A stretch of DNA of 64,000 bases from Alligator mississippiensis (Eukaryota; Chordata; Crocodylia; Alligatoridae): contig NC_081828.1 of assembly GCF_030867095.1 (NCBI RefSeq), positions 47,593,434 through 47,657,433 of the forward strand. The letters are read 5' to 3'. A program made the translations under genes and the position numbers. The notes under the pieces were generated by a model that searched no databases, was not told the DNA's origin, and saw only the letters and a program-made list of their open reading frames with translations. Below are positions 38,201 through 60,400 of the stretch, piece by piece. How positions within the stretch are numbered: the first letter of the stretch is position 1; every line of letters begins with the position of its first letter.

Positions 38201-41123
38201 TTATTTTTTTGTAGCTAGTAGCAATTGCTGAAACATGTGGCAGGTGTTGATTTTGTACCCTGGCTTCTGCGCGCTGTTAAGTCAGTGCAACAAGGAGCTT
38301 GAAATATGTTTTTTAGCATATTCTTGAGGGAAATTAATGTGGTACACCTTGGTTTAGACTCCTCAAAACCTGAGACAGCTGGATGGTCTTGTCAAAAGAA
38401 AAAAATAAATAGGATTGTCTTTTTGGGAACATTAACTTGGGGAATACAGAAGCATGCCCAGAGTAGTGGAGAATGACATTAGAGCAAAAAGATGTGAAAG
38501 TGCCTCTTTGCTAACCTCTGGTGTCTTTAACAGTATCCAATCATGTATAGCACAGATCCTGATAATGGACATATCTTCAACTGCATCCAGCGTGCACACC
38601 AGAACACGTGAGTATTGCATGCTAATGTAGGCCAAGTGCTGGCTTGTGAGCACTTGCTGTTTACAAACTGGGATTTGCTGCTGCTAAACATTTTATGTCT
38701 GGGTTTGTTTCCTGAAAAGAATTATGCATTATGTTACAGTACAATTTTAGTAGGCAAGTCAGTGGAGGGCCTTCATTCTGCCTAATACTGCAGAGGCTTG
38801 TTTTTGCAGCCAAGGCCAGACTGTAAGCCATCCTTATGGAGGGGACTGTGGTGGTGTGTCATAGACCCCGCTAGTTTGCCTCTGGCAAAGGACCTGTGTT
38901 TCCAGAAGTATGTCATTGCCTTGGGTGTGAATCTTGCTGTGCTGGGTGTCTGAATGTCCCAGAGAATGCATGGCTTGTTGATTACCAGCCAGGAGTGATG
39001 AGACTGCCAACACAGCATGACTGGTGCGTGTTAGAAGGAGCTCTTTCCCTAGCTTATTAATAGTGATTAGCATTTGGCAGTGCCTCTAAAAGGGAACCTC
39101 AGGGCATACAGTGAATGGAGTGATGAACCTGGGCAGTGCCTCTGCAATCTCCAGGTTTCCCAAATCTGTACACAGTGAGACTGCATTGTACCTCCCTCTG
39201 GCTCCACATGGCAGACCTTTCCTCCCCTCCCCTGGTAATATAGGGGCAGCTAAAGGCTGGACTTCAAATCTTCTTGTGAGCAGTTCACCACCTTCCTTGT
39301 GGTTTCTATAATCTAGACTTTTTTCAATTTTGCTAATGTGGGGCAAGATGAGGCAGGCTTCCAGGCTAAGTTTTCACAATGATCTCTTCAGAAACTAGTA
39401 GAAACTTCAGTCCAAGTGTAAACTTCTGTGTTTCATTTTCAGGTTGGAAGTTTACCCCGCCTTCCTATTCTTTCTAGCTACAGGTGGAGCGTATCACCCA
39501 GTAAGTACTATCCATAGGTTGGGTCTAAAATAGTGGGGTTATAGGGTTCCCCATGTTGCATTTTACCTATCTTTATATTTTTATGAGATTAACACTGTCT
39601 GTCATATGCTAGGCTTATAGAGTAAAAGGGGGTAGGATTTTACTGTCACATGGTCCTGCTAAATGCCTGACCACACAATATGCAGAAACAAATGAAAAAG
39701 GACTAAGCTGCCCTGTTTTAGCTTTAGTTTCCACCTTGCATGCTTTGAGCTTTAGTCTCGGGTGGTCTGTAATATGTGCAGTACTACAAAGCGGTTCACC
39801 ATAAAATTGAGGGGCAGAAGGGAAAGAAGCCTTTTTCCCTAAACACACCTCCATAACTTTTCCATTTTAAAAAAAGCCAAAAAAATTGTGGAGTTTTCTG
39901 CTACCAGGAATGGAAATAAGAGTTGAAAAAAGGGGAAAGGGAGTGTTTGTGTATCAAACTAGCCAAGTGAAAGTGGATAAACAGCAGTGAGTCAGTTTTC
40001 CAAGCTCTAAAATCCTTAATCTTCCTTGTTTATCTCCAGCGTGTTGCTGTTGGGCTTGGCCATGCCTGGATCATTGGGAGAATACTGTATGCCTATGGCT
40101 ATTACACAGGAGGTGAGTCTTTAGACTGAATGCCCACTGGCCTGACAGTGCTTTCCATCAAAGTACTGACTTCATTTGAAACTTGAGTTCTGCACCCTAC
40201 AACCTCAATGCTAACCTCCCAGTTTTTTTCTCTACTGGGAGATGGCCTTGCAAGTCATTGGTGATGATGAGGACAAGGATTCCCATCCCAGGGTGAGAGC
40301 TTATTTGCAGATTGTTTTTTTCCAAAGCAGCTATTCAGGCAGTACTATGATATGCCAGCCTCTCCCCTGTTGTATATGAAGTATTTAGCCTGCCAAGCTA
40401 GTTCTGCACCAGATCATTCCTTAAATGACTGGCATGAGTGGTTGGAGAAAGAATGACAAAACTTTTGTAGTAACGCAGAAGCCACAAGACCCTGAAGTAG
40501 AGACATTCTGTGTACTGTCCACAGGGCAAGTGCTACCTAAAATTATTCCATCCCCTATATGCCTGCCTAGTTCAGATTCCCCCAAGGAAAACTGCTACTA
40601 CTTGTAGTAGCATTAAGTATGCAGCTGTAATTCAGCTGTCAGGCCTGTTTGCTAGAGCAGAGGAAACACAGAACCCTGAACTCAGGACTTGGCTTGTATC
40701 ATGGAAGGGAAACCAAGCTGCCTGGCAGCACGGCTGAGGTCTTAATGCAACAAAAACCTCAGCTACATGCTTCTAATCATAATGTCCCATCAAAACTTTG
40801 TGGCTTCTTCCAAGAGGGGATAAATTGCATAGCTTAGACTAAAGTCACTCTAGCAAGCTGCCCCAATCTAAACACTGTCCTCTTCCTAAAATGTTAATTA
40901 TAAACTTCACTGCTCTGCTCAGGTTAGTGCTGTGGATTAGGGAGCAGACAATCCAAACTAGAAAGCAGGATGATGCTGTTTCATTAAGTAAGCACATATT
41001 GTCTTCTCTATAGATCCCAAAAAGAGAAGACGAGGAGGCATTGGTTCAATCGCACTTATTGGATTGGTGGGAAACGCTCTGTATTCAGCCCTTCAGCACC
41101 TCGGCTGGGTTGCCACTGAGTAA
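35216..41123 (+). CDS. MGST3: MGST3, microsomal glutathione S-transferase 3
   Basis: Five coding exons splice in phase: 35216-35332, 38534-38607, 39443-39500, 40040-40112 and 41014-41123, giving 143 residues. The first exon begins at 35209, so the ATG is seven bases in (CCAAGATGG). The start is [19 protein letters not shown]. Four membrane helices lie near residues 9-29, 67-83, 89-110 and 120-139. The family (MAPEG) signature RAHQNTLE is at residues 59-66; the Arg, His, Asn and Glu shape the glutathione site. MGST3 acts in the ER and outer mitochondrial membranes as a glutathione peroxidase and conjugates leukotriene A4. The protein ends HLGWVATE, lacking the Cys-Cys-His ending of human MGST3 (152 residues), whose cysteine is a lipid-attachment site. 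MGST3 ends 2.8 kb from the stop of the convergent ALDH9A1 gene. Confidence 0.97.
37324..37498 (+). mobile_element. hAT MITE, 175 bp, with perfect 8-bp target duplication
   Basis: The flanks 37316-37323 and 37499-37506 are both ATGTAAGC. The ends CAGGGATGGGCAATTAT and, reversed, CAGGGGTGGGCAAAATG are inverted repeats. In the first MGST3 coding intron. Same family as 18451-18637, opposite orientation. Confidence 0.95.
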
Positions 41124-41203
41124 CTGACCTGCAGATACCTGTGCTCTCCCTGGAAAATCTGATGTTTACCTTTTTTTTTGGTGGGGTGGGGAGCAGTTCC
41201 AGT

Positions 41204-41209
41204 AATACA
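41204..41209 (+). terminator. Possible MGST3 polyadenylation signal (AATACA)
   Basis: A variant hexamer 80 bp after the MGST3 stop. TTAAATAAGA at about 41245 is an alternative. No AATAAA lies close by, so the site is uncertain. Confidence 0.25.
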
Positions 41210-42038
41210 ATCCTTAATTTCCACCATGGCTGCTGTTTCTTCTCTTAAATAAGACACAAAGGGGTCAATTCAGGACTCTTCTAAAAGGTGAGTAAAACTG
41301 AAATGGCACTTGTAAAGGAATATCTGGCTAGTGATATGGGGAGGAGCTTCTCTTGTATATATGGCTAGCACTCAGGGCTCTTTATTGCACCATACTTCCT
41401 CCTGTGTGCTAGGAAGATAATGCAAACAACATGCTACCACAAGCACTAGCTACTCCTTAGACTGGTGTGGAGAAAACTGAATCTTTCCCCAGCAAGCAGG
41501 ACCATCTTTTCATGCCTAGAAGAGCATTAGCCAAATGCTTTCACTTAGGAATGCAGATAAGTTGACTGCTTTGCACTGCATCAATGCCTTGTTCTGGTTC
41601 CCAGATAAAGCTTAAGCCTTTGCTTCTGGCAGCTGGAACTGAGTGCCAGCTAGTGGGTCTCACTTAGCTGGTGCACACAGCTGAAAGAGAACTTGAGTCC
41701 TCCGCTCCCCTCCTGCCCATGACATGAAATCACAACTTTGGTAGTATTGTTACCCTGTTTGCAAGTGACAACTCATTCTCCATTGGAGGAGGTGCCAGGG
41801 CTTTGCACCCAAGTGCTGTCTTGCCCTGCAGTCTTCAAAGCGAATTCTTCCCAATTCCAAGTACAGAGGAGGCAGCAAGGACCAGAATACACGTGCCTTG
41901 GAGAACATAAATTCTCTCTTTCTTAAGTACATTACTAACTTTTTAGAAGCACCTTCAGAGTTACTCTTTATTGAAAAGGCTTTATGCCCTCAATAGATGA
42001 CAACCTAGAACTGGTTTCCTTAGATATCTTCCCTGTAC

Positions 42039-42272
42039 CAGGGGTGTCAAACTCACTTGGCCCTCAAGGCCAGATCCAGACTGTGGGGCTCCATGCAGGC
42101 CAGATCTGGATGTGGCAGTTAACATAGCCATTGCTTGCCCCCTGCTGCCCACACACATCCTCAACAGGGTTCTGCATCCTGGATTTCAGCAGCAGGCCTG
42201 CCCCTGAATTCCTGGCCCCTCTAGGAACTCTGCATGACATCCAGCCCATAAACTGTATGTTTAACATCTCTG
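42039..42272. mobile_element. hAT MITE, 234 bp
   Basis: Starts CAGGGGTGTCAAACTCA and ends GTTTAACATCTCTG, an imperfect inverted repeat. The flanks CCCTGTAC (42031-42038) and CCCTATAC (42273-42280) match at seven of eight bases, fitting a hAT target duplication. No coding frame. Confidence 0.82.
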
Positions 42273-43781
42273 CCCTATACCATTTCAGCTCATCCAGTTA
42301 TGCATCTTATACATGAGCTGAAGCCTATGCCAAAATTTAAAAACAGAGGCCTTATGCAGAAGTTCTGTCATCTTAAATTGAGAATTTACATTTATACCTT
42401 TCTTCCTACGTAAGTGTATGCAGCACTCCAAATAACTCCTTGGTGTTACTACCTTTGTCTGGTTCACCTCTTCAGCTGCACAAACTCTGGCTACCTTTTA
42501 AGCTTTTCTCATCACTTCCTCTGGTTGTATAGTTTGATCTGAATTCCTGCAGCAATTGTATTCTATTTTAGACAATAGAAAGCATTAGAATCAAGTTAGT
42601 TATCACCTGCTAAGAGAAGAGAGCCAGCCAGCTCTGGTGAGAAGCTTACTGTACTCTACCCTCCGCAGTTTTACTTCTTTAAATTTGCGATCATTGCTTT
42701 GTTTTAAAAGATCCTGCTGGCAACTGAGACTTTATTTACACTCTGTAATCTGGACAGCAGGTCTGCTGTGGGTGAGATTTGCTTTTGAGTTAACTCCTGA
42801 AATGCCAGCTAGGCAAACCCTGACTTTGATAACAGGATGAAACACGCCCATAATGAATCCAAGCAGTTTTCTGATTCATAGGTTAAGGCAGCCAGTAATT
42901 CTAACACAGACCTTCTCCACATTTTCTGGACAGTTCCAGCTAGTACTAGAAGTATGTCTTGCAGAAGATGCCTTTAACATTGACCCTGCCTTTGCCTTAG
43001 AGGGCAAAGAAAATGCCTTCAGGTGTCTCCTATACTTGCACAAAATAAGTCTAAAAGCTGTGTCTGAAATTTTACTTGCTTCCTCAATAAGGAGTTAGAC
43101 ACTTGTTTTACAGTGATTTCTAAAAGTATATAAACAGCAATAAGCAAGCTACTTGAGCAGACGGGGAAGGGAGGGGAACATGGGGGTGTCAAACAACTCG
43201 GCACCAATATTCATTCTGATGGAGGTGATGTAGCAGCATCTCATAGCTGCTTGGCATCATTAAACACTACCCTTACTACACATGTGCTGGATGGTGTCAG
43301 TCCTCTTCAAGTGACCAATGCACATAGCAACAGCCAGCTTAGGTTCAAAACCTGGTGTGAAGCCTCTAGCCTTGTCAAGCTAAGAGAGCTTAATACAGGA
43401 AATAGAAGTAGAACTTACAGCCCACTCTGTATCTACTGCTCCTGGGACAATTCTTCTACCATTAAATGTCTGTGTGCATTAATTGCAGTAACACTTTTTT
43501 AAAGTGAGCCCAAACAGAAGAGAACGAGTTTGGGGTGTAGCAGACACTGTCTTCTCTCACCTCAGCCACACCATACAGAAAAGGGCCCAGGCCCATTCCA
43601 GTACTCAATCAGGAACTCTTATGGTTATAGCCCTTTTGTGTAGTATGAATGCTTCAATATGAGCTGGTATTGAATCATGTGACATTGTATGTGTCAGTCT
43701 CCCCTGCAGACAGTGAAGAGTGACATACCCAGAAGCCTAAGTCCCCATTGCTTGTGGGACTGCAACATATTTCCCCACTCC

Positions 43782-43793
43782 CCCCCCCCCCCC
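43782..43793. repeat. Poly-C run
   Basis: Homopolymer of about a dozen C just beyond the ALDH9A1 3' end. A similar C run lies at about 44944-44958 in an ALDH9A1 intron. Length in the assembly may be unreliable. Confidence 0.8.
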
Positions 43794-43824
43794 TTGGCAC
43801 TTATTACTTGATATTCAGGGCATT

Positions 43825-43830
43825 TTTATT
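43825..43830 (-). terminator. ALDH9A1 polyadenylation signal (AATAAA)
   Basis: The reverse complement of TTTATT gives AATAAA 80 bp past the ALDH9A1 stop, a suitable place for a short 3' untranslated region. Confidence 0.5.
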
Positions 43831-43909
43831 ACTACTATGTAAAAATTACTGCAGGTCTCTGGCTGACAGATGAGAAGGGTCGGCTGCATCCCAGCAAGGC
43901 CTGAGGCCA

Positions 43910-54351
<10,442 letters not shown>

Positions 54352-54382
54352 CTACCCCCTGCTTACTGAAGGTGCATACTGA

Positions 54383-55463
54383 AGATGCACCTTTTTCAGT
54401 CGCATATTGGATCGGCACCAATAACAGGAAAATTAACATTACCAGCCATTGGCTTTTTTTGGCCAATAATGTCACCGATTCATGTCGAGTGCATGTGCGC
54501 AGCTGCACCACGAATGCAGCCTGGCAGCTTGAAGAGCAGCCTCCTGCTGGTAGATATGTAGGAGGGAAGGGGTGTCGGGGAGGGAAGGGGCATGGGGAGG
54601 CAGATTGAGACCCCCCATGGTGAGGGAGGGAGTGGGCCAGGGGCAGGCACTGCTTAGCCAGGGCAGCGAATGCAACCACAGGGTGGGGCATGGGACAGAG
54701 CTGCTGGGGGGGCAGGGAGGGGTGTGGCTCCCCACCACTGTGTGCAGCCCCAGGGGAGGCATGGGGGGTACATGCCCCCCAGATTTGTGCGTGGGGCAAA
54801 GGCAGGCTGCTCTCTGAGGGCTCAGGGACAGGGGCTGAGCCAGCCTCTTCCCAGCAGGGGGGCTGGGCCAGGGCTTTGCTCAGAGCAGGCAGGGGCCAGG
54901 TAGGCTCAGCTGCACAGGATGGGCAGCAGCAGTGAGGAGGCTTGGGGGGCTTTGGCCACCCCAAAATTACCCAGAGCCCCCCCAGAGCCACCCCACACAG
55001 CTGAAACCACCCCGCCTCTGTGTGACCTGAGTGCAGGCCTGGCCCAGTCCCCCCAGCAGGAAAAGTCTGGCGCAGCCTGAGCCCGCAGCCCACCCTTGCC
55101 CTGTGCACAAATCAGGGGCGCCCCCCATGCCTCACCCGGGGGGTGCATGCAGAGGCGGGGAACTGCCCCACCGTTCCTGACCAGCTGCCCACAGCTCCAT
55201 TCTGGCCCTAGGGGCACATTCACTGCCCTGGCTGAGCAGCACCTGCCCCTGCCCCACTCCCTCCCTCACTGTGGGGGCCTCTATCTGCCCCACTCCCATG
55301 CCCCTTCCTCCCCATAGACTTACCGGCAGGATGCTGCTCCCCAAGCTGCTGGGCTGCATTCCTGTAGATCAGCTATTAGATTGCTATTGGGATTGGCCAA
55401 TATGGCTGGTTAATAATCGGCCATCAGTATCAGCCAAGAAAATCTTTATTGGTGCACCCCTAG
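54383..55463. mobile_element. hAT-like foldback element, a 1.1-kb imperfect palindrome
   Basis: The outer ends read CGGCACCAATAACAGGAAAA at the left and, reverse-complemented, TGCACCAATAAAGATTTTC at the right, with TTGGCCAATA further in on both. The two halves match each other in reverse complement over most of their length. Left 54757-54803 pairs with right 55094-55134, and left 54528-54566 pairs with right 55307-55361; both put the centre near 54945. GC-rich arms, no transposase. Probably a non-autonomous derivative of the hAT family with TAGGGGTGCACC ends. The left terminus is rearranged and target duplications are not evident. In the ALDH9A1 intron upstream of 54224. Confidence 0.8.
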
Positions 55464-57049
55464 TACACACAAGTTACTAGAGACCACTAGCCTCACGAAG
55501 GGATTTCTCAAAACAGTCTAAGTGCCCGAGTCAAGAGCAATTCTATTTTTTTAGTGAACTCACAGAGTGAAAGCTCCACAGTGCCATGAAAAACAGCAGG
55601 GGATTCATACACAGAAGACGGACCCTGAAGACATACTTCACCAGGTACCTAGAACTCCAAGGAATTTGACTGGACTTGGTTATAGGAGCACAGGAATGGC
55701 AGTGCCCTCCTGGTCATCAAGCCCAGTCCCCTGCTGTCAGAGGCCCTACATCATATAGCCCCTTTCACAACTAGCTGCCTTCTATCGTGCCAGCAATGAC
55801 AACAGGTCTTCTGATGAAGACAGTGAATCCAGATTTCCTGGGACCATCTCATTTCCACCTCTGCCAGACACCCTGTCCATCTTCTGCAGAGAGCCCTCAT
55901 CCTCCTCTGCTTTCATTCTCCCTCTGTAGAGAAGGGGAAGACTCCCTTTCCCAATCTTCTTTATTTAGATTAAGCTCCTCACAGCAGGACCTGACTAGGA
56001 AAGAGAGCAAGAGTACGTGGGCACAGAAGTGAGTGTGAGTGCGTGTGCGTGCATGTGTGCATGCAGCTCTTCGTATAATGGTGTCCTGATCTCAGCTGGG
56101 ACCTCTACACTTGAGCAGGTATCAGATGAAAATGATCACTGTTCTTCTCCAGCTTCATCCTTGTCCAGCTCTGTATTTAAGACTCTGTGGCAAAGCCTAG
56201 ATCAGCAGAGCTCAGCAAGTAACACCACTGGCTCGAACTAATTTCTTCTCTCACACTACAGCATCTCTGGGACAAGGTAACCTAGTTTGAGTTCAAGCCT
56301 CTGTAATGGAGCCATTGGATTAGATTAGTACAGCTTCACATCCTTGTTCAATTCTTGCCCAACACCCTTGAGACCCTTAAGAAAAATCTTCGCTGTGTTG
56401 CCAATCTGATCTCAAACCACGAACATCCTAGGTGAGACTGTATAAGGATGCAGGTCACTGTTCCAGGGTATTCAACACAAGTCCAGAACTCGAGATGAAG
56501 GGTGAAGATCCATTCTGTTAATCATTCATAAAAAATCCAGCTACAAGCAAACAGACTCTCACTCAGTTATCATCAGGAGAAAGCCCCAGTTCTGGGAGTT
56601 ACAAGCATCTACGGAGTTGGAACAAAAGGGAACAGAGTAGTGGTTTCTGTAGATGGGCTTGCCCGATAAGATCTCAAGGCTGGGTTGACTTGAGTAATTC
56701 TGTCCAAAGGTATAAACCAGATAGGTTCCAGATAAAAACCCTGTAATGCAGAGCTGCAGTCTTTGAACAACTGTGAAACACCCAAGTGAAGCGACATAAT
56801 CCTGACCTTGACTACTTCATCAGACAACATTCAGCACTGACCAGTACAGCTAAATTCAGCACTGAGCCAACCACCAGATCCTTGTTCCAATGGGGCGCCA
56901 TGACTACAAACAAGGCCCTACAGGCTTTTATGCCCAGAACACCCAGAAAACTGGAAACTACATGGACTATGCTTCAAGTGCAAAGAGAGATGCCTTTGAC
57001 CTTGCTGTCAACAGTCTTTCTGGGTAGAAATTAAAAGATCTCCAGCACT
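55464..57049. other. ALDH9A1 intron between the foldback element and the Tx1 LINE
   Basis: Searched on the minus strand for the missing ALDH9A1 exons (expected wording near NNGKSIFEARLD and WQCLEYYAGL); none seen. No repeat family recognised. Confidence 0.55.
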
Positions 57050-57090
57050 TAGAAAGAAAAGAAAAAAGAAAAGAAAAAAGAAAGAAAAAG
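57050..57090 (-). repeat. Purine tract (GA/GAAAA) at the 3' end of the Tx1-type LINE
   Basis: About 40 bp of G and A only on the plus strand, that is a T/C tract on the LINE strand, directly after its 3' untranslated region. The element thus ends in pyrimidines, not in poly-A. It could be the insertion target or a tail. Confidence 0.7.
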
Positions 57091-57498
57091 ACTTTTAAGA
57101 GGCGTTTATTCCAGGGAGGGTGACAAATCGGGGCCAGTAGAGAGTATGTACAGGTTGGCCCGAACACCTGGGCCTCACGGACATGGTCCTGGGCTCACAG
57201 CCTGCAAGGCCTGCCCGTACACTCTAGACTAAAAAACCATAGCGAGGCAAAGGACTATTTACATATTTACATTTCTGCCAGCGGGGACACCCATGGGGGG
57301 GGCCTCAGGGGTCGACCCGCGTGAAGCAAAGTCCAAGGCCTCGGCCCGCTGGACACATGTCCGCAGCTGGAGCAGCCGGGGGTGTTACAGGGCGAGGAGC
57401 AGGTGCCCCGCCTCGACTCGACAGAGCACCCCCTCGAGGGCCCAGTGTTCCTCGAAGGTGGGCACCGTCCGCCGCAGGACCGCGTGCTCAAACTCGAG

Positions 57499-60400
57499 TT
57501 AGAGGCGGGCCCACACCAGCAGGCGGAAGAGCTGCAGGGCATCGACCATCCCGGTCCCGGTGAGCCGGTTTCGCCGGCTCTTCAGGGTGGCCATCTTGGC
57601 CTGGCCCAGCAGGAAGTTGGCCAGGCTGACCACGGCTCGCTCCGCCGCCTGGTAGGGGAAGGAGTGGACGTAGACGTCCTCGGAGAAGTCCCGGCCCAGC
57701 GCCCAAAGCAGCATGCCCAGGGTGGCAAAGAGCAGCTGCAGCCGGGGGCAGTCGAGGAACGCGTGGAAAATGTCCTTGTCCGGCACACCCGGGCAGAAGG
57801 GGCAGGCTGCTGAGGCTGCCGGGTCTAGGTGGCGAACAAAGGTGCCGGTGGCCAGGATGCCGTGCATGAGCCGCCACTGCAGGTCACCGGTCTTCTTGGC
57901 GGTGGGCGCCTTATACAGCGTGCGCCACACTGGGGTCCCAGGCCGCGCCAGGTGCCGCCGCCACGCAGTGTCAGGGCGGCCGGCCAGCACCTGGGCATGC
58001 CGGGTGTGCACCACCCACATGTAGAGGCCCTTGCGGGGCAGGGTGCCAAAAGAGCAGCCTGTATTGCTGCTGGGTGGCACCGGGAGCCTGAGCAGTGTCT
58101 TGGGCCGCTCGGCCAGCTCGCTGGGTACCTCTAGGATGACGGGCAGCGGTGGGAAGGCGTCGTGCGCAGCGTCCGCGGCGGGGAGGGTCCGGCGAGCCTG
58201 GAGATGGACTTCCAGGACGGTCGCTGCTTCCGCCGGGAGGGCACCCCTGACGGTCCTCAGAAGCCGGCCCGTGATGCAGACGGAGCGCAGCGCCAGCCAG
58301 GCAGCCAGGGCTTCGGGGGACAGCCACGCCGATCGAGCAGGGTCCAGGAGGTGCTCCAGGCGGATGGTGCACGCCTCGATGAGAGCTGCCACAACGCTGG
58401 CGGAGGCCAGGCTCGGCACAACACGCTGCAGGGCCGGGTTGTAGACCAGGGGCTCCCGAAGCAGGTGCGGGAACCGCAGGCACCTGGCCTGGGGGCAGAG
58501 ATGGAAGGCCGCCCGCCAGGCCCGCACCATGCTGCGGTAAAACGGGGGAAGGACTGCCCCGTTCAGGAAAGTGAGGTCCAGCAGAAACAGCTCCCGGTCA
58601 AAGCTGAGGCCCCCCACTTGCCGCAGGAACTGGCACGCCAGCTGCCGCCATGGGAGGTGGCCTTCGGCGTCCAGGAGCCGCTGGAGGTCTTGCAACTGGT
58701 AGGCGGCCACCTGGCTGGCCAGGTCAATCAGGCCTTGGCCCCCTTCCCCAGTGGGCAGGTAGAGGGCAGCTCAGGGGAGCCAGTGGCGTCCGTCCCACAG
58801 GAAGTCGACCAGGAGCCGCTGCAGTCTCTCCAGGAGCTCCAGCGGAGGGTCCAGCACCGCGCAGCGGTGCCACAGGGTGGCCACTGCCAGGTTGTCGGCG
58901 ACGAGGACCCGGCCGTGGTAAGAGAGGACAGGCAGGCACCAGTGCCAGTGCTGCAGGCGGGCCTCCACTCCCTCCGCCAGGTCCTCCCAGTTGCAGGCCG
59001 CAAAGGCCGGCGGCCCCAGGAACACCCCCAGGGCTTTGGAGGCCTTCCCGGCGCCATGCGAGGCCTCCTGGCAGGTCCGGAGGCAGCGTGCTGGCCCACG
59101 TCCCCAGCAAAAAGGCGTCGCTCTTGCCCCAGTTGATAGGGGCCGAGGCGGCGAGCTCGTAGGCGCATTGGCAATCCACCGGGGCCCGCACATCCTCCCG
59201 GCTGCCCAGGAAGACGGTCACATTGTCCGCGTACGCCGTCAGCTGGAGCGGGGGGCCGGTGGCGGGGCCCGGCGCCGGTGGCAGGGCGAGGCTGGTCAGG
59301 CGACGTCGCAGAGCGTGCAGCAGTGGTTCGACGGCCAGGGCGTACAGCATGCCCGACAAGGGGCAGCCCTGGCGTATGCCACGATGCACGGGGAGCACAG
59401 CGTGCCGTTCACCTTGAGCAGGCCGGAGGCATCGTGGTACAGGACCCGGAGCGCCGCGGTGAAGAGCGGCCCGAAGCCAAAGGCCTCGAGGGTGCCGAGC
59501 AGGTACCGGTGGTCGATGCGGTCGAAGGCTTTCTCCTAGTCCAGGGAGAGCACGCCGACATCCAGGCCAAAAAGCTCCGCGGCCGTGAGCAGGTCATGCA
59601 GCAGGAACAAGTTGTCCTGGATGGTCCTGCCCGGCATGCAGTAGCTCTGCTCGGGCCCAATGACGGAGGCCATGACAGTGCGGAGACGGTTCGCCAGTGC
59701 CTTGGCCAGGATCTTGTAGTCGGCGCACAGGAGGGAGACGGGCCACCAGTTCTGCAGGCAACCGAGGTCCCCCTTCTTGGGCAGCAGGGTGAGCACAGCC
59801 CAGCGGCACCTGGTCAGCAGGGTCCCGTCGGCGAGGCTCTTGCGGAAGACGCAGAGGAGGCTGGGCCCGAGGAGGGGCCAGAAGGCTCTGTAAAATTCCA
59901 CAGGCAGGCCATCCAGGCCCGGGGCCTTGCCCAAGGCGAGCCCCCCCACCGCGGCCTCCAGCTCCGCCAGGGAGAGTTCGCACTCCAGGGCCTAGGCCTG
60001 CGAAGCGCCCAGGCGCGACGGATTCCGATGCAGCTCCTGGGCGGCCGGCGGACAGACGGGCGCAGCCGCAAACAAGTCTCCGTAGAAGGCGACGGCATGC
60101 TCCTGCACTTCGCCCGGGTCCATGAGCAGCTGGCCCTCCGGGGTCTTGAGGTGGTCCAGCATCTTCACCGCGGCCCGCCACCTCTCCAGGCCGAAGAAGA
60201 AGTTGGTTGGGGCGTCGGCCTCTGCCAGCTCCTGGCAGTGGGCCTGGACCCGCGCACCGCGCCCTTCATCAGCTCTCACAGGCATTTCTTGCGGGAGCGG
60301 AGGCTCTCGAGGAGTGCCGTGTTGTTGCCCGCGCGGAGCAGGGCCGCCTCGAGCTCCGCTACGTCCTCCTCCAGCTCCTGGGTGCCACAGCGGAGCTCGC

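Larger units (their letters stand above)
41210..43820. other. Intergenic between the convergent MGST3 and ALDH9A1 3' ends
   Basis: No gene recognised. Holds one hAT MITE (42039-42272) and a C homopolymer near 43782-43793. The rest is unremarkable. Confidence 0.65.
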
